Of a stretch of 64,000 bases of DNA, positions 36,973 through 46,283 are shown piece after piece (the stretch's first letter is position 1; each line of letters begins with the position of its first letter). The notes beneath the pieces were generated by a model. The model saw nothing but the letters and a program-made list of their open reading frames with translations, was not told the origin of the DNA and searched no databases. Source of the stretch: an uncultured Opitutaceae bacterium (GTDB lineage: Bacteria > Verrucomicrobiota > Verrucomicrobiia > Opitutales > Opitutaceae); contig CAIOZY010000013.1 of NCBI GenBank assembly GCA_903862935.1, positions 1-64,000 on the forward strand, written 5' to 3'. The translations under genes were made by a program, and so were the position numbers.

Positions 36973-37680
36973 CTACAGGACGAAATCGGCAGGGGCAATC
37001 AGCAACACAAACTCCCCCTTTAGGCTTGTCTGGGCCAGGCGCTGCGCGGCCTGCTCGGCGGGGCCCACGATGAAGGTTTCGTGGAGCTTCGTGATCTCCT
37101 TGGCGACGCAGATGACGCGCGAGGCGCCCAGGACCGAGGCGACCTCGTCCACGGCCTTGGAGATCCGGTGCCCGCTCTCGTAGAGAGCGATCGTGTAGCG
37201 GAAGTCGCGGTGGGCCTCAAAAAAAGAGGTCCTTGCGGAGGACTTCGGAGGCAGGAAGCCGGCGTAGAGGAACCCGTTGGTGGGCAGGCCGCTCGCGCTC
37301 AGGGCGGCGACGACCGCGCTGGGGCCGGGGACGGGGACAACCGGCAGCCCGCGCCGGCGGCACGCCCTCACCAGCCGGAATCCCGGGTCGCTCAGAGTCG
37401 GGGTGCCGGCGTCGCTCACGAGGGCCACCGAGCGGCCGGAGGCGACCTGGTCGGCCAGGCTCTCCGCCGCCTCGGACTCGTTGTGCTCGTGGTAGGCCGC
37501 GAGCGGCCGGCTCAGGCCGAGCCGGTGCAGGAGCAGGCCGGTGGTTCGGGTGTCCTCGCAGGCCACCAGGTCAACCGCGCCGAGGATCGCGCGGGCCCGC
37601 TCCGACAGATCGGTCAGGTTGCCGATCGGGGTCGCAACGACGTAGAGGTGTCCAGGCTGCGGGATGAGCGAGGAGCTCAA
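36973..37680 (-). CDS. rsmI: 16S rRNA ribose 2'-O-methyltransferase RsmI
   Basis: Methylates the 2'-OH of C1402 in 16S rRNA. This is a 235-residue tetrapyrrole-methylase-fold enzyme with the signature YVVATPIGNLTDLS, CEDTRTTG, SDAGTPTLSDPG and PGPSAVVAALSASGLP. The SAM-pocket glycine-rich turns are intact. The start is a TTG overlapping the stop of the upstream small lipoprotein by four bases (TTGA); no ATG fits ahead of the conserved core. Confidence 0.95.
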   Translation of the reverse strand: MSSSLIPQPGHLYVVATPIGNLTDLSERARAILGAVDLVACEDTRTTGLLLHRLGLSRPLAAYHEHNESEAAESLADQVASGRSVALVSDAGTPTLSDPGFRLVRACRRRGLPVVPVPGPSAVVAALSASGLPTNGFLYAGFLPPKSSARTSFFEAHRDFRYTIALYESGHRISKAVDEVASVLGASRVICVAKEITKLHETFIVGPAEQAAQRLAQTSLKGEFVLLIAPADFVL

Positions 37681-37847
37681 TGCGTGGAGTTATTCATCCC
37701 CTCCATGCCGGGGATCTGTCCCTCCCAGTTGGCCGGCCGGGTCCAGGGGATCGAGGTGTCCCTGGGGGACTCCATCGTGCAGCCTCCGCAAAGGGCGCCG
37801 AGGGCAAGCAGGAGGAAAGCGAGGGCGGGTTTCAGGAGCGAGCACAT
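37677..37847 (-). CDS. Small putative lipoprotein, 56 aa
   Basis: A tiny secreted protein. An N-terminal hydrophobic segment (4-19) ends in ALCGGC, so Cys23 (or Cys20) may be lipidated. Cys at the -3 position makes the lipobox atypical. The mature part is about 33 residues, polar, with ESPRDTSIPW, RPANWEGQIPG and a His/Thr end. Similar short lipoproteins occur ahead of rsmI-like genes in some bacteria, but I do not recognise a named family. The stop overlaps the rsmI start. Confidence 0.6.
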   Translation of the reverse strand: MCSLLKPALAFLLLALGALCGGCTMESPRDTSIPWTRPANWEGQIPGMEGMNNSTH

Positions 37848-37911
37848 GGGGAGGTCTGTGGGTCGACTAATAGGCGTCGGGCGGAGGGAGGCAAGCTGGA
37901 CCTGTCCGGGT

Positions 37912-39477
37912 TCAGGCGGCGTAGGTCGACTCGTGCCAGGGGTTCTTCGGATTCTTGCGGACCGAGCCGTTTGCGGCCAGGTGCTCGAGGACCTTGAAGA
38001 CCAGCTCCGGGTCGGCTCCAAGGCGGGCTGCGATCTGCTCGGCCGTGAGGAAGGAGCCCGGGGGGGCCCCCAGCGCCTCGGCCAGGCGCAGCCGCAGCGC
38101 GATCACCGCCGAGGCGGCCTTTTTGCCGGCTTCCACGCCGGGCTGGTGGTAGGCGTTGATCCCGATCAGCGAGGCGTAAAGGCCCACCACCCGCTCGTAG
38201 AGGGCGATCAGCATCCCCACGGTCCGGGCGGAGACGTCCGGCACGGTCAGGGTCACCGACCAGCGGTCCTTGTCGCCCAAGGCCGCGCGGGTTCCCAGGA
38301 AGAACCCCTGCAGGTAGTCGCCGGAACTGACCCCGGGCTCAACCTGGAGCGAGGGGCCCGCCCGGTCGCGGAGGACCTCGATGAAGGTCACGAAGAAATT
38401 GTTCACCCCGTCCCGCAGCTGCTGCACGTAGGCGTGCTGGTCGGTCGAGCCCTTGTTTCCGTAGACGGACAGCCCCTGGTTGACCGTGCGGCCCTTCAGG
38501 TCGTGCTCCTTGCCGAGAGACTCCATCACGAGCTGCTGCAAGTAGCGGGAGAATAGGAGCAGCCGGTCCTTGTACGGCAAAACAACCATGTCGCGGGAGC
38601 CGCGGCCGTCGGTGGCGAAGTGCCACATGAGGGCGAGGAGGGCCGCGGGGTTCTCGGCCGTCACGGCGCGCCGCGTCGCCAGATCCATGGCGGCGGCCCC
38701 GGCGAGCAAACCGGCGATGTCGCAGCCCTGGAGCGCTGCGGGGAGCAGGCCCACGGCCGACAGCTCCGAGGTGCGCCCGCCGACCCAGTCCCACATGGGG
38801 AACCGGGCGAGCCAGCCGTCCCGGGTTGCGATCTTGTCCAAGGCGGAGCCCGATCCGGTCACGGCCACAAAATGCTTCGGGTAGGACAAACCCGCAGCCG
38901 TGAAGGCCGCGGCGGCCTCGAGCTGCCCGTTGCGGGTCTCGACCGTCCCGCCCGACTTCGAGATGACGATCGCCAGGGTCTCGTGAAGCCTGCCTGCAAG
39001 GGAGGCAAGGACCGTGTCGAACCCATCCGGGTCGGTGTTGTCGAAAAAGCTGATGCCCATCCGGTCCCTGCCCGGGTTGCCCAGGGCGTGCGAGACAAAC
39101 TGGGGACCCAGGGCCGAGCCGCCGATTCCGATCACGAGGACCTGCCGGAACGGCCCCGACGGCCCGTGGATCTCGCCGCGGTGGACCTTGCTGGCGAACG
39201 CCCTGACCGCGGCCAACGCCCCGATGATTTCAGAGCGGATCTCCGGGGTGGGGGCCAGGTCGGGGGAGCGAAGCCAGTAGTGGCCGACCATGCGCTTTTC
39301 GTCCGGGTTGGCGATCGACCCCTTCTCCAGGGAGGCCATCGCGGCGAAGGCCGCCTGCATCGGGGCCTCCATCGAGTCCAGGTACCCGTCCGGAAACGGG
39401 ATCCGGCTTATGTCGAGCCCGATGCCGAGCTCCGGGTTCTGGTGGTAGTAGCGCTTGAACCGGGTCCAGGACGACAT
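37912..39477 (-). CDS. pgi: Glucose-6-phosphate isomerase
   Basis: Interconverts glucose-6-phosphate and fructose-6-phosphate. The 521 residues contain the two SIS-like domains: [40 protein letters not shown] with the active-site His/Lys region, and [17 protein letters not shown]. Beyond the usual end a C-terminal stretch of about 50 residues ([29 protein letters not shown]) looks like a small winged-helix appendage, as in some cyanobacterial-type enzymes. It precedes the lipoprotein-rsmI genes. Confidence 0.95.
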   Translation of the reverse strand: MSSWTRFKRYYHQNPELGIGLDISRIPFPDGYLDSMEAPMQAAFAAMASLEKGSIANPDEKRMVGHYWLRSPDLAPTPEIRSEIIGALAAVRAFASKVHRGEIHGPSGPFRQVLVIGIGGSALGPQFVSHALGNPGRDRMGISFFDNTDPDGFDTVLASLAGRLHETLAIVISKSGGTVETRNGQLEAAAAFTAAGLSYPKHFVAVTGSGSALDKIATRDGWLARFPMWDWVGGRTSELSAVGLLPAALQGCDIAGLLAGAAAMDLATRRAVTAENPAALLALMWHFATDGRGSRDMVVLPYKDRLLLFSRYLQQLVMESLGKEHDLKGRTVNQGLSVYGNKGSTDQHAYVQQLRDGVNNFFVTFIEVLRDRAGPSLQVEPGVSSGDYLQGFFLGTRAALGDKDRWSVTLTVPDVSARTVGMLIALYERVVGLYASLIGINAYHQPGVEAGKKAASAVIALRLRLAEALGAPPGSFLTAEQIAARLGADPELVFKVLEHLAANGSVRKNPKNPWHESTYAA

Positions 39478-39501
39478 GGGGGAAAAAAAGCTCCTTTCTG
39501 C

Positions 39502-41202
39502 TTACAGGTACTTGTCGGTGACCGCGCCCTCCGAGGCGCTCGAGACCAGCTTGGCGTACTTCGCCAGGGTCCCCCGGGTCTCCTTCGGGGGCTTGGCCTT
39601 CCAGGCCCGGCGCCGCGCCTGGATTTCCCGGGCGGGCAGGCCCAGGGTGATAACGTTGGCGACGGCGTCGATGGTGATCGGGTCGCCGTTTTTAAGCAGC
39701 GCGATCGGCCCCCCCTCGGCCGCCTCGGGGGTGATGTGCCCGACGACGAAGCCGTGGCTGCCGCCGGAGAAGCGCCCGTCGGTGATCAGGGCGACGTCGC
39801 GGCCGAGCCCGCGCCCCATGATGGCGCTCGTCGGGCTGAGCATCTCGCGCATGCCGGGGCCGCCCCGCGGGCCCTCGTTGCGGATCACGATCACGTGCCC
39901 GGCCTTGGCCCGCCCGGCCAGGATCGCCTTCAGGGCGGCCTCCTCGGACTCGAAGACCAGGGCCTTCCCCGAGAAGGTCAGGCCCTCCTTGCCGGAGATC
40001 TTGGCGACGGCGCCCTTCGGGGCGAGGTTGCCGTAGAGGATGCGCAGGTGGCTGTCGGGCTTGATCGGGTTGGACATCGGCCGCACGACGTCCTGGTCGA
40101 GCGGGTAGGAGCCTACGCCGCTCAGGTTCTCGGCGACGGTCTTGCCGGTCACCGTCAGGCACTCGCCGTGCAGGAGCCCCGCGTCGAGCAGGGTCTTCAT
40201 GAGCGGCAGCAGGCCCCCGATCCGGGACAGGTGCGCCATGCCGTAGCGGCCGGAAGGCTTCAGGTCGGCCAGGACCGGCACGCGGCGCCCGACCCGGGTG
40301 AAGTCATCCAGGGAGAGCTTGACCCCGGCCGTGTGGGCGATCGCGAGCAGATGCAAGACGGCGTTGGTGGAGCCGCCCAGCGCGATCACCACCGTGATCG
40401 CGTTCTCGAAGGCCTTCCGGGTGATGATGTCCCTCGGCTTGATGCCGGCTTTCAGCAAGGCGAGCGCGGCCTGCCCGGCCCTGCGGCAGTCCTGCTGCTT
40501 TTCGGCGCTGATGGCGATCTGGGAGGAGCTGTTGGGCAGGGACATGCCGAGGGCCTCGATCGCCGAGGCCATGGTGTTGGCGGTGTACATCCCCCCGCAG
40601 GAGCCGGGCCCCGGAATCGAGCAGTCCTCGACTGTCTTCAGCCCGGCGTCGTCAAGCTTGCCCGCGGCGTGCTGGCCGACGGCCTCGAAGACCGAGATGA
40701 TGTCGCACTCGGCCTTCGTTCCGGGATGGATCCCCGGCAGGATGGTGCCCCCGTACACGAAGACGCCCGGCCGGTTGAGGCGCGCCAGCGCAATGACGCA
40801 GCCGGGCATGTTCTTGTCGCAGCCGCCGATCGCGACGACGGCGTCGAAGCCCTCGCACGCGGCGACGGTCTCGATCGAGTCGGCGATCACCTCGCGGGAC
40901 ACCAGCGAGTAGCGCATCCCCGGGGTCCCCATGCTGATCCCGTCGGCCACCGTGATCGTCCCGAAGATGATCGCCTTGCCTCCGGCCCCGTCGGCGCCCG
41001 CGGCCGCCTCCCGGGCCAGGGCGTCGATGTGCATGTTGCAGGGGGTGACCATGCTCCAGGTCGAGGCGATACCCACGACAGGCTTGGAAAAGTCCTCGTC
41101 CTTGAAGCCGACGGCCCTGAGCATCGAGCGGTTGGGCGCCCGGTCTGCCCCGTCCAAGAGGACGGCGGAATGCTTGCGGAAATTGGGAGGAGTGGTGCTC
41201 AT
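39502..41202 (-). CDS. ilvD: Dihydroxy-acid dehydratase
   Basis: An Fe-S enzyme of isoleucine and valine biosynthesis (566 aa). Signatures CDKNMPGC and GPGSCGGMYTANTM contain cluster cysteines, with TPCNMH earlier. The substrate/Mg segment EGPRGGPGMREMLSPTSAI and TDGRFSGGSHG are also present. The ATG used gives the usual family start SAVLLDGADRAPNRSMLRAVG. No other ilv genes are nearby. It is divergent from scpB with about 120 bases between. Confidence 0.96.
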   Translation of the reverse strand: MSTTPPNFRKHSAVLLDGADRAPNRSMLRAVGFKDEDFSKPVVGIASTWSMVTPCNMHIDALAREAAAGADGAGGKAIIFGTITVADGISMGTPGMRYSLVSREVIADSIETVAACEGFDAVVAIGGCDKNMPGCVIALARLNRPGVFVYGGTILPGIHPGTKAECDIISVFEAVGQHAAGKLDDAGLKTVEDCSIPGPGSCGGMYTANTMASAIEALGMSLPNSSSQIAISAEKQQDCRRAGQAALALLKAGIKPRDIITRKAFENAITVVIALGGSTNAVLHLLAIAHTAGVKLSLDDFTRVGRRVPVLADLKPSGRYGMAHLSRIGGLLPLMKTLLDAGLLHGECLTVTGKTVAENLSGVGSYPLDQDVVRPMSNPIKPDSHLRILYGNLAPKGAVAKISGKEGLTFSGKALVFESEEAALKAILAGRAKAGHVIVIRNEGPRGGPGMREMLSPTSAIMGRGLGRDVALITDGRFSGGSHGFVVGHITPEAAEGGPIALLKNGDPITIDAVANVITLGLPAREIQARRRAWKAKPPKETRGTLAKYAKLVSSASEGAVTDKYL

Positions 41203-41320
41203 GGTAAAACCCGGCGATCTGATTGGATTCCCCAACAGCGGGCAAGCGCGATCGCCGGCGCGCGCTGCACTTCGAGATTGCCTCGGTCCGGCCCGGCCGC
41301 ATTCACTGGGCGGTCTTTCC

Positions 41321-42127
41321 ATGGCGTTCAATCTCAAACGGGTGCTGAAGCCCCTGCTGCTGTCCTCAAGCCAGCCGCTTTCCGTCAAGGACATCCAGGA
41401 TGCCTTCGCGCGCTTCCACGAGCCGGCGGCTTCCCGGCAGCCCGCGCCGGCCGGCCCCGCCGCGGCTGCGGCGCAGCCCGCCCCCGCCGCCCCCGAGGCC
41501 GCGGTTCCGACGCAGGAGGAGGCCCTCGAGCCGGCCGTCGAGTCGCCGCTCGACGATCCGGAGCTTTACCAGGACGTGCCCACGTTGGTCACCGCCGCGC
41601 AGATCCGTGAGTCGATGCAGGAGATCTCCCTGGAGCTTGCAGCGGCCGACGACGGACTGGTCCTCATCGACGGGGCCGAGGGCTACCGGCTGGCGACCCA
41701 CCCGCGCTTCGGGCGCTGGGTGCGCATCCTCAGGCAGGAGCCGCCGCCCCTGAAGCTGAGCCAGTCCGCGCTGGAGACCTTGGCCGTCGTCGCCTACCGG
41801 CAGCCGGTGACCCGCCAGGAGATCGAGACCATCCGCGGCGTGGCCGCCGAGGCCGGGCTCGCGAAGCTGCTGGAGCGGGAGCTGATCGAGATCACGGGCC
41901 GGGCCGACCTGCCGGGCAGGCCCCTGCAGTACGGCACGACCGACAAGTTCCTCGGATTTGTCGGGGTGCGCTCCCTGGACGAACTGCCGGCCTCCGACGT
42001 GCTCACCTCGCGCCAAATCGACGCCTGGCTGCAGAACGCGGCCAACCCCCACAAGCCCGGCGACGCCGAGATGGGGCTCTCCGAGGAGGAGCTGCCCCTG
42101 GGCGGCGAGAAGCCGGCCGCGGGCTGA
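41321..42127 (+). CDS. scpB: Segregation and condensation protein B (ScpB) with internal Pro/Ala-rich insert
   Basis: The tandem winged-helix partner of ScpA and Smc in bacterial condensin, 268 residues. The first winged helix begins LKPLLLSSSQPLSVKDIQDAF. The conserved GYRLATHPRFGRWVR and SALETLAVVAYRQPVTRQEIETIRGV follow. Between the first helices and the TAAQIRESMQEI segment an insertion of about 50 residues (37-88), very rich in Ala and Pro, is not part of normal ScpB. scpA is elsewhere (3.6-4.4 kb), though the two are usually adjacent. It is followed 8 bases later by pheA. Confidence 0.93.
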   Translation: MAFNLKRVLKPLLLSSSQPLSVKDIQDAFARFHEPAASRQPAPAGPAAAAAQPAPAAPEAAVPTQEEALEPAVESPLDDPELYQDVPTLVTAAQIRESMQEISLELAAADDGLVLIDGAEGYRLATHPRFGRWVRILRQEPPPLKLSQSALETLAVVAYRQPVTRQEIETIRGVAAEAGLAKLLERELIEITGRADLPGRPLQYGTTDKFLGFVGVRSLDELPASDVLTSRQIDAWLQNAANPHKPGDAEMGLSEEELPLGGEKPAAG

Positions 42128-42135
42128 GGCACGCC

Positions 42136-43215
42136 ATGGAACTCGGACCCCTCAGGGAGAAGATCGACGCGCTTGACCGGCAGGTCGTCGAACTGATTAA
42201 CCAGCGCCTGGAGCTGGCTGCGCAGATCGGCAGGATCAAGCGGACCGCCGGCGGAGAGGTCTATGTCCCGGAGCGGGAGGACGCGGTCCTGCGCAAGATC
42301 TGCGCCCAGAACAAGGGCCCGATCCGCAACGAGGCCCTCCGGGCGATCTACCGGGAGGTGATGTCGGCGGCGATCGCCCTCGAGAAGCCGCTGCTAATTG
42401 CCTTCCTCGGGCCCGAGGCGACGAACACCCACGCGGCGGCGATGAAGAAGTTCGGGGCCAGCGTGGACTACCACCCGATGGCGACGATCGCCGACATCTT
42501 CACGGCCGTCGAGAAGGGCGAGGCGGACCTGGCGGTGATCCCGATCGAGAACTCGACCGAGGGGAGCGTCCGGGAGACTTTGGACAGCTTTGTCGAGAGC
42601 GACCTGAAGATCGTCGGCCAGATCTACCTGGAGATCACGCACGCCCTGATCACCCGGGCCGCCCTCGAGAAGGTCGAGCGCGTCTACTCCAAGGACCAGG
42701 CGCTCGCCCAGTGCCGGCACTGGCTCCAGAGGCACCTTCCCCACGCCCAGCTGGTGGACGCTCCGAGCACCTCGCGGGCCGTGCAGCTTGCCAAGGAGGA
42801 GCCGGCCGCCGCTGCGATCGCAAGCGAGCTGGCGGCCGAGTATTACGACATGCCGGTCGCCGTCCGAAACATCCAGGACAAGACCGACAACACGACCAGG
42901 TTCTTCATCCTGGGCCGCAAGCCCGCCGGCCCCGTCGGGGCGGGCAACGACGTGACGAGTTTCCTCGTCTCGCTCGGGGATGAGGCCGCCGCCCACTCGG
43001 GGGCCCTGCTGAAGATGCTGATGCCGCTGGCCGAGCGGGGGATCAACCTGTCCAAGATCGAGTCCCGGCCGAGCAAGAAGAGGCCGTGGGACTATTATTT
43101 CTTCCTCGATGTGACGGGCCACTACGAGGACCCCGCGATGAAGGCGGCCCTGACCGAGCTGAAGCGCTTTTGCCCGATGGTGAAGTGGCTCGGCAGCTAC
43201 CCGGCCGCCACCTGA
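42136..43215 (+). CDS. pheA: Bifunctional chorismate mutase/prephenate dehydratase
   Basis: The P-protein of phenylalanine synthesis (359 aa). The N-terminal chorismate mutase (about 1-85) has LREKIDALDRQVVELINQR. The prephenate dehydratase domain (about 88-270) has IAFLGPEATNTHAAA, IPIENSTEGSV and DNTTRFFILG (catalytic TRF). The C-terminal ACT domain (about 275-355) has LSKIESRPSKKRPWDYYFFLDV, the Phe-binding regulatory motif, so feedback inhibition by phenylalanine is expected. It lies 8 bases after scpB. Confidence 0.96.
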   Translation: MELGPLREKIDALDRQVVELINQRLELAAQIGRIKRTAGGEVYVPEREDAVLRKICAQNKGPIRNEALRAIYREVMSAAIALEKPLLIAFLGPEATNTHAAAMKKFGASVDYHPMATIADIFTAVEKGEADLAVIPIENSTEGSVRETLDSFVESDLKIVGQIYLEITHALITRAALEKVERVYSKDQALAQCRHWLQRHLPHAQLVDAPSTSRAVQLAKEEPAAAAIASELAAEYYDMPVAVRNIQDKTDNTTRFFILGRKPAGPVGAGNDVTSFLVSLGDEAAAHSGALLKMLMPLAERGINLSKIESRPSKKRPWDYYFFLDVTGHYEDPAMKAALTELKRFCPMVKWLGSYPAAT

Positions 43216-43229
43216 GGGAGGGGGCGGTT

Positions 43230-43273
43230 CCGGAAACCCGGAAATCGGCGGCGTTGGCCGGGGCTTCCCCCGG
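43230..43273 (+). terminator. Two GC hairpins downstream of pheA, candidate terminator
   Basis: CCGG-AAAC-CCGG (43230-43241) and CCGGGG-CTTC-CCCCGG (43258-43273) are two compact hairpins within 60 bases of the pheA stop. No T-run follows, so rho-independent ending is not assured. Confidence 0.28.
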
Positions 43274-43306
43274 GAGTGCACTTGGCGCTCCCAACCCCCG
43301 CCCCCT

Positions 43307-43576
43307 ATGCCCGCCTTCCTTCGCCCCTCTTCCCTGGTGCCCGTCCCCGACCTGGGGCAGGCCCTCCACGAGCTGGACAACGCCTTCGCCCCGATCCTGC
43401 TCTCCGTCGAACTCCTGCGCAGGCGCTCGCCCGACCCCGACATCCAGCGCCAGCTCGACCTGATGGCGGGCCACGCCTGGAGGGGAGTCGAGATTGCCCG
43501 CAGGATCCTCGCCGGCTCCCTCGGCCGGGGCGCGGCCGGGCGCCGCAGAAGGCGCGCAGGGAAGGCCGGCGGCTGA
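43307..43576 (+). CDS. Stand-alone histidine-kinase DHp-like small protein
   Basis: An 89-residue protein whose residues about 14-68 resemble the dimerisation/phosphotransfer (DHp) helices of a histidine kinase. ALHELDNAFAPILLSVELLRRR (19-40) aligns with the H-box form AHDLNNxLAPILMxVELLR, with His21 as the candidate phosphoacceptor. The second helix LMAGHAWRGVEIARRIL also fits. No ATPase domain follows: the protein ends in a basic Arg/Gly tail. It could be a phosphotransfer or dimerisation partner, or a remnant of a kinase. It lies between pheA and the TolC-type exporter operon. Confidence 0.6.
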   Translation: MPAFLRPSSLVPVPDLGQALHELDNAFAPILLSVELLRRRSPDPDIQRQLDLMAGHAWRGVEIARRILAGSLGRGAAGRRRRRAGKAGG

Positions 43577-43680
43577 GTCCGCTGCAGGCTGGCGCGGCGG
43601 GAGATTTCGCCGCAAAATTTCAGGGTTGCCATGGCCTTCAAAATGCCGCGGTCTGAGCGTTTCAGTACTCACTCTCACCG

Positions 43681-45108
43681 ATGCTGTTGCGCCTCTGTTT
43701 GCCCTGGAGTCTGGGGCGGTGCCTGGGGGCTCTCGCCCTGGCGCTGACCCTGCCGACCGCAGTCCTCGGGCAAGCGCCCTCCGTGGCGGGGACGCTCCCT
43801 GAAGACTACCTGCCGGGACTCCGTGCCCTGATCGACTCGGGGCTGAAGCAGTCCCCCGAGATGATCGTTCGGGAGCTGAACATCGCGGTTGCCGACGCCC
43901 AGCGCATCGAGAACGGACTGTCGCCGCTCTTGCCCCGGCTCTCGGGGAACCTCTACTACGGGGCCTACCAGACCTCGGTGGCGAACAACTCCGGGGCCAA
44001 CAGCCGCAATAACGGCCTGTTCGGCGGGGCCACCCTCAGCCAGAACATCTTCCAGTGGGGCGCCCTCACCAACCAGCTCGAGGTCCAGAAGGTCGCCCAG
44101 CAGATGGCCCAGAAAAACTACGCGGAGGGCTACCGCGGCTTCGTGAGCACCCTGCGCCGCCAGTACCTGGCGCTCATCGTCGCGAAGATCACCGCCCGAA
44201 ACACCCGTTTCTCGCTGGAGGTCTCGCGCAAGGCGCTCGCCGTCGCCAACGAGAAGCTCAAGTCCGGCTCGATCGCCCCGACTGAAATGCTCGGCCCGCG
44301 CCTGGACGTGGAGCGGCTGGAGCTGGCGACTGACCGGAGCACCCAGGCCTACGAGGCGGCGCGGCGCGCGCTGGCCCACCAGGCCGGGCTCAAGGACATC
44401 GCCGACGAGGCCGTTCCCCTGGAGATCCCCGCCCCGACCTATCCGGCCGATGCGGCCTCGGCCCTGGCCGACGAGTTCATCAAGGACGGCGCCCGCGGCA
44501 CGTACCTGGAGCAGCTCGGCGAACTCAACGTGCGGCAGTGGGACCTGCGCTACCGGATCGCCAAGGTGCGCCTGCTCCCCCAGATCTCCGCCGACGCCTC
44601 GATCAGCCAGCAAAACCAGACCAACGCAAGCCCCGCCTCGGGGAGCAGCCCGGCCTCCGTCTCCCAGACCTCGCTGACGACGGAGAGCTACAGCGTGAAC
44701 GCCCAGTGGAACGTGTTCGACGGCCTGGCGACGCGCGGGGCGAAACTCGAGGCCCTCAGCAACCGCAGGATCGCCGAGAAGCAGCTGGAAAAGCAGGTCG
44801 ACGAGCTGATCGGCCTGGCCCAGAGCCTGCGGCACAGCTCGGAGTTCGCCTGGAGGGCCCTCCACATCTCCGACACCGAGTGGTCCTCGACCGAGGGGGC
44901 CCTGAAGTACGCCAAGACCGAGCTCGGCCTGGGCAACCTATCCCAGGACGCCGTCGACGGCGCCCAGAACAGCCTCAATGCCAACGACGCCGCCCGGGCC
45001 GCCGCCCGCGCGGACTTCCTGTCCACCTGGAGCGACTATGTCTCCCTGGTGGGCGCCGATCCGGCGATGAACAACCTGCCCAACCGCTATGCCCGCCCCA
45101 GCCCCTAG
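43681..45108 (+). CDS. TolC-family outer membrane efflux protein
   Basis: A 475-residue outer-membrane channel of the TolC family. The signal peptide covers about 1-30 (LGALALALTLPTAVLGQA). The mature protein has two repeats of long coiled-coil helices with short barrel strands, for example GLFGGATLSQNIFQWG and ESYSVNAQWNVFDGLATRG, which are TolC/OEP strand signatures. It heads an operon with a periplasmic adaptor, an FtsX-type permease and an ATPase, so the whole is probably a tripartite ABC exporter. Its end overlaps the adaptor gene by 20 bases. Confidence 0.9.
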   Translation: MLLRLCLPWSLGRCLGALALALTLPTAVLGQAPSVAGTLPEDYLPGLRALIDSGLKQSPEMIVRELNIAVADAQRIENGLSPLLPRLSGNLYYGAYQTSVANNSGANSRNNGLFGGATLSQNIFQWGALTNQLEVQKVAQQMAQKNYAEGYRGFVSTLRRQYLALIVAKITARNTRFSLEVSRKALAVANEKLKSGSIAPTEMLGPRLDVERLELATDRSTQAYEAARRALAHQAGLKDIADEAVPLEIPAPTYPADAASALADEFIKDGARGTYLEQLGELNVRQWDLRYRIAKVRLLPQISADASISQQNQTNASPASGSSPASVSQTSLTTESYSVNAQWNVFDGLATRGAKLEALSNRRIAEKQLEKQVDELIGLAQSLRHSSEFAWRALHISDTEWSSTEGALKYAKTELGLGNLSQDAVDGAQNSLNANDAARAAARADFLSTWSDYVSLVGADPAMNNLPNRYARPSP

Positions 45109-46258
45109 ATCCCGCCTCGCCCTGAAAGTGATCATCGCCGCGGCCGTCCTGGCCGCGGCCGCGGCGGTCGGGCTGCGCTCGCTGCGCCCCGTCGCCGTCA
45201 TTGAGCCGGTGGTGGCGGGCCGCGCGGTCCAGGCGGAGCCGGGCAACGTGACTGTGGTGGCGGAATACTCCCAGGAGCTGCGGGCAGACGTGGCCGGACG
45301 CCTGGTCCGCCAGGACTTCAACCTCGACCCGGGCCAGGCCGTCAAGGACGGCGACGTGCTCGCCCAGATCGACCCGACCGACCTGAAGCTTGCGATGCAG
45401 AAGGACCAGATCGACTTTGACGCGGCCAAGGCCCGCTTCCGGACGGACCGCTCGGGCGAACTGCTGCTCGAGTCGCTGCAGGCCGACATCGAGACCACCC
45501 GCCGGCTGAACAAGCTCGGGACCTACCCCGACGCCGAGCTGGCGAAGCGGGAGCGCGAGTTGAAGATCCAGCAGCAGCGCGGCGAGCTTGAGAAGATCGA
45601 GCACGCACAGACCCTGGCCACTTTCGAGAACACGCTCGCCGGGGAGCGGCACCGGCTGGCGCAGATGACGCTGCGTGCCCCCTTCGACGCCGTCGTGTCG
45701 GCCGTCTACAAGCACCCCGGGGACATGGTCGGCACGGGCGAATCGATCGCCACGCTGATCACCACCAAGAGGGTCGTCGAGGGCAAGATCAGCGAGGAGG
45801 ACTTCGCCCACGTCCGGGTGGGGCAGAAGGCGACCGTCACCTTCCTGCCGTACGGGCCGTGGGACTTCGACGCGGTGGTGTCCAAGATCCTGCCGACGGC
45901 CGACCCCGAGACCCAGCGCCACCTGGTGCTCCTGGACGTGAAGACCGACGCCGAGCATCCGCTCGTTCCGGGCATCAACGGGGAGATGAGCATCGTCGTC
46001 GGCGAGCGCGAGGCCAAGGCGATCGTCCCGAGGCGGGCCCTGTTCAGCCTGGACGGGGACAACGTGTACGTCGTCCGCGACGACCGGGTGGAGATGCGCA
46101 AGGTGAGGACCGGCTACGTCTGGGCCCGCGGCGCCGAGATCCTCGAGGGGCTCTCGGCCGGAGAGAAGGTCCTCGTGGAGGAGCTCGAGAGCTTCCATTC
46201 CGGCGACTCGGTCCGGGTGAAAGAGGTCCCCTCCGACGCCTTCAGCCCCAGCCACTAG
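45089..46258 (+). CDS. Periplasmic adaptor (HlyD/MacA-type membrane fusion protein)
   Basis: Links the inner-membrane permease to the TolC-like channel. An N-terminal membrane anchor (about 8-30, Ala/Val-rich) is followed by a biotinyl-lipoyl-like half (LRADVAGRLVRQDFNLDPGQAVKDGDVLAQID), a coiled-coil hairpin (about 105-190, ELAKRERELKIQQQRGELEK), the second lipoyl half (LRAPFDAVVSAVYKHPGDMVGTG) and beta-barrel and membrane-proximal domains. 389 aa is usual for MacA-like proteins. Confidence 0.9.
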   Translation: MPAPAPRSRLALKVIIAAAVLAAAAAVGLRSLRPVAVIEPVVAGRAVQAEPGNVTVVAEYSQELRADVAGRLVRQDFNLDPGQAVKDGDVLAQIDPTDLKLAMQKDQIDFDAAKARFRTDRSGELLLESLQADIETTRRLNKLGTYPDAELAKRERELKIQQQRGELEKIEHAQTLATFENTLAGERHRLAQMTLRAPFDAVVSAVYKHPGDMVGTGESIATLITTKRVVEGKISEEDFAHVRVGQKATVTFLPYGPWDFDAVVSKILPTADPETQRHLVLLDVKTDAEHPLVPGINGEMSIVVGEREAKAIVPRRALFSLDGDNVYVVRDDRVEMRKVRTGYVWARGAEILEGLSAGEKVLVEELESFHSGDSVRVKEVPSDAFSPSH

Positions 46259-46283
46259 AGAGAGCGCGCGCGACCCAGGCCCG

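Noticed and set aside
38620-41610. Plus-strand open frame of about 1000 codons opposite pgi and ilvD
   Set aside because: Composition is that of an antisense frame, rich in Gly/Asp/Arg/Val; both genes on the other strand are complete enzymes.
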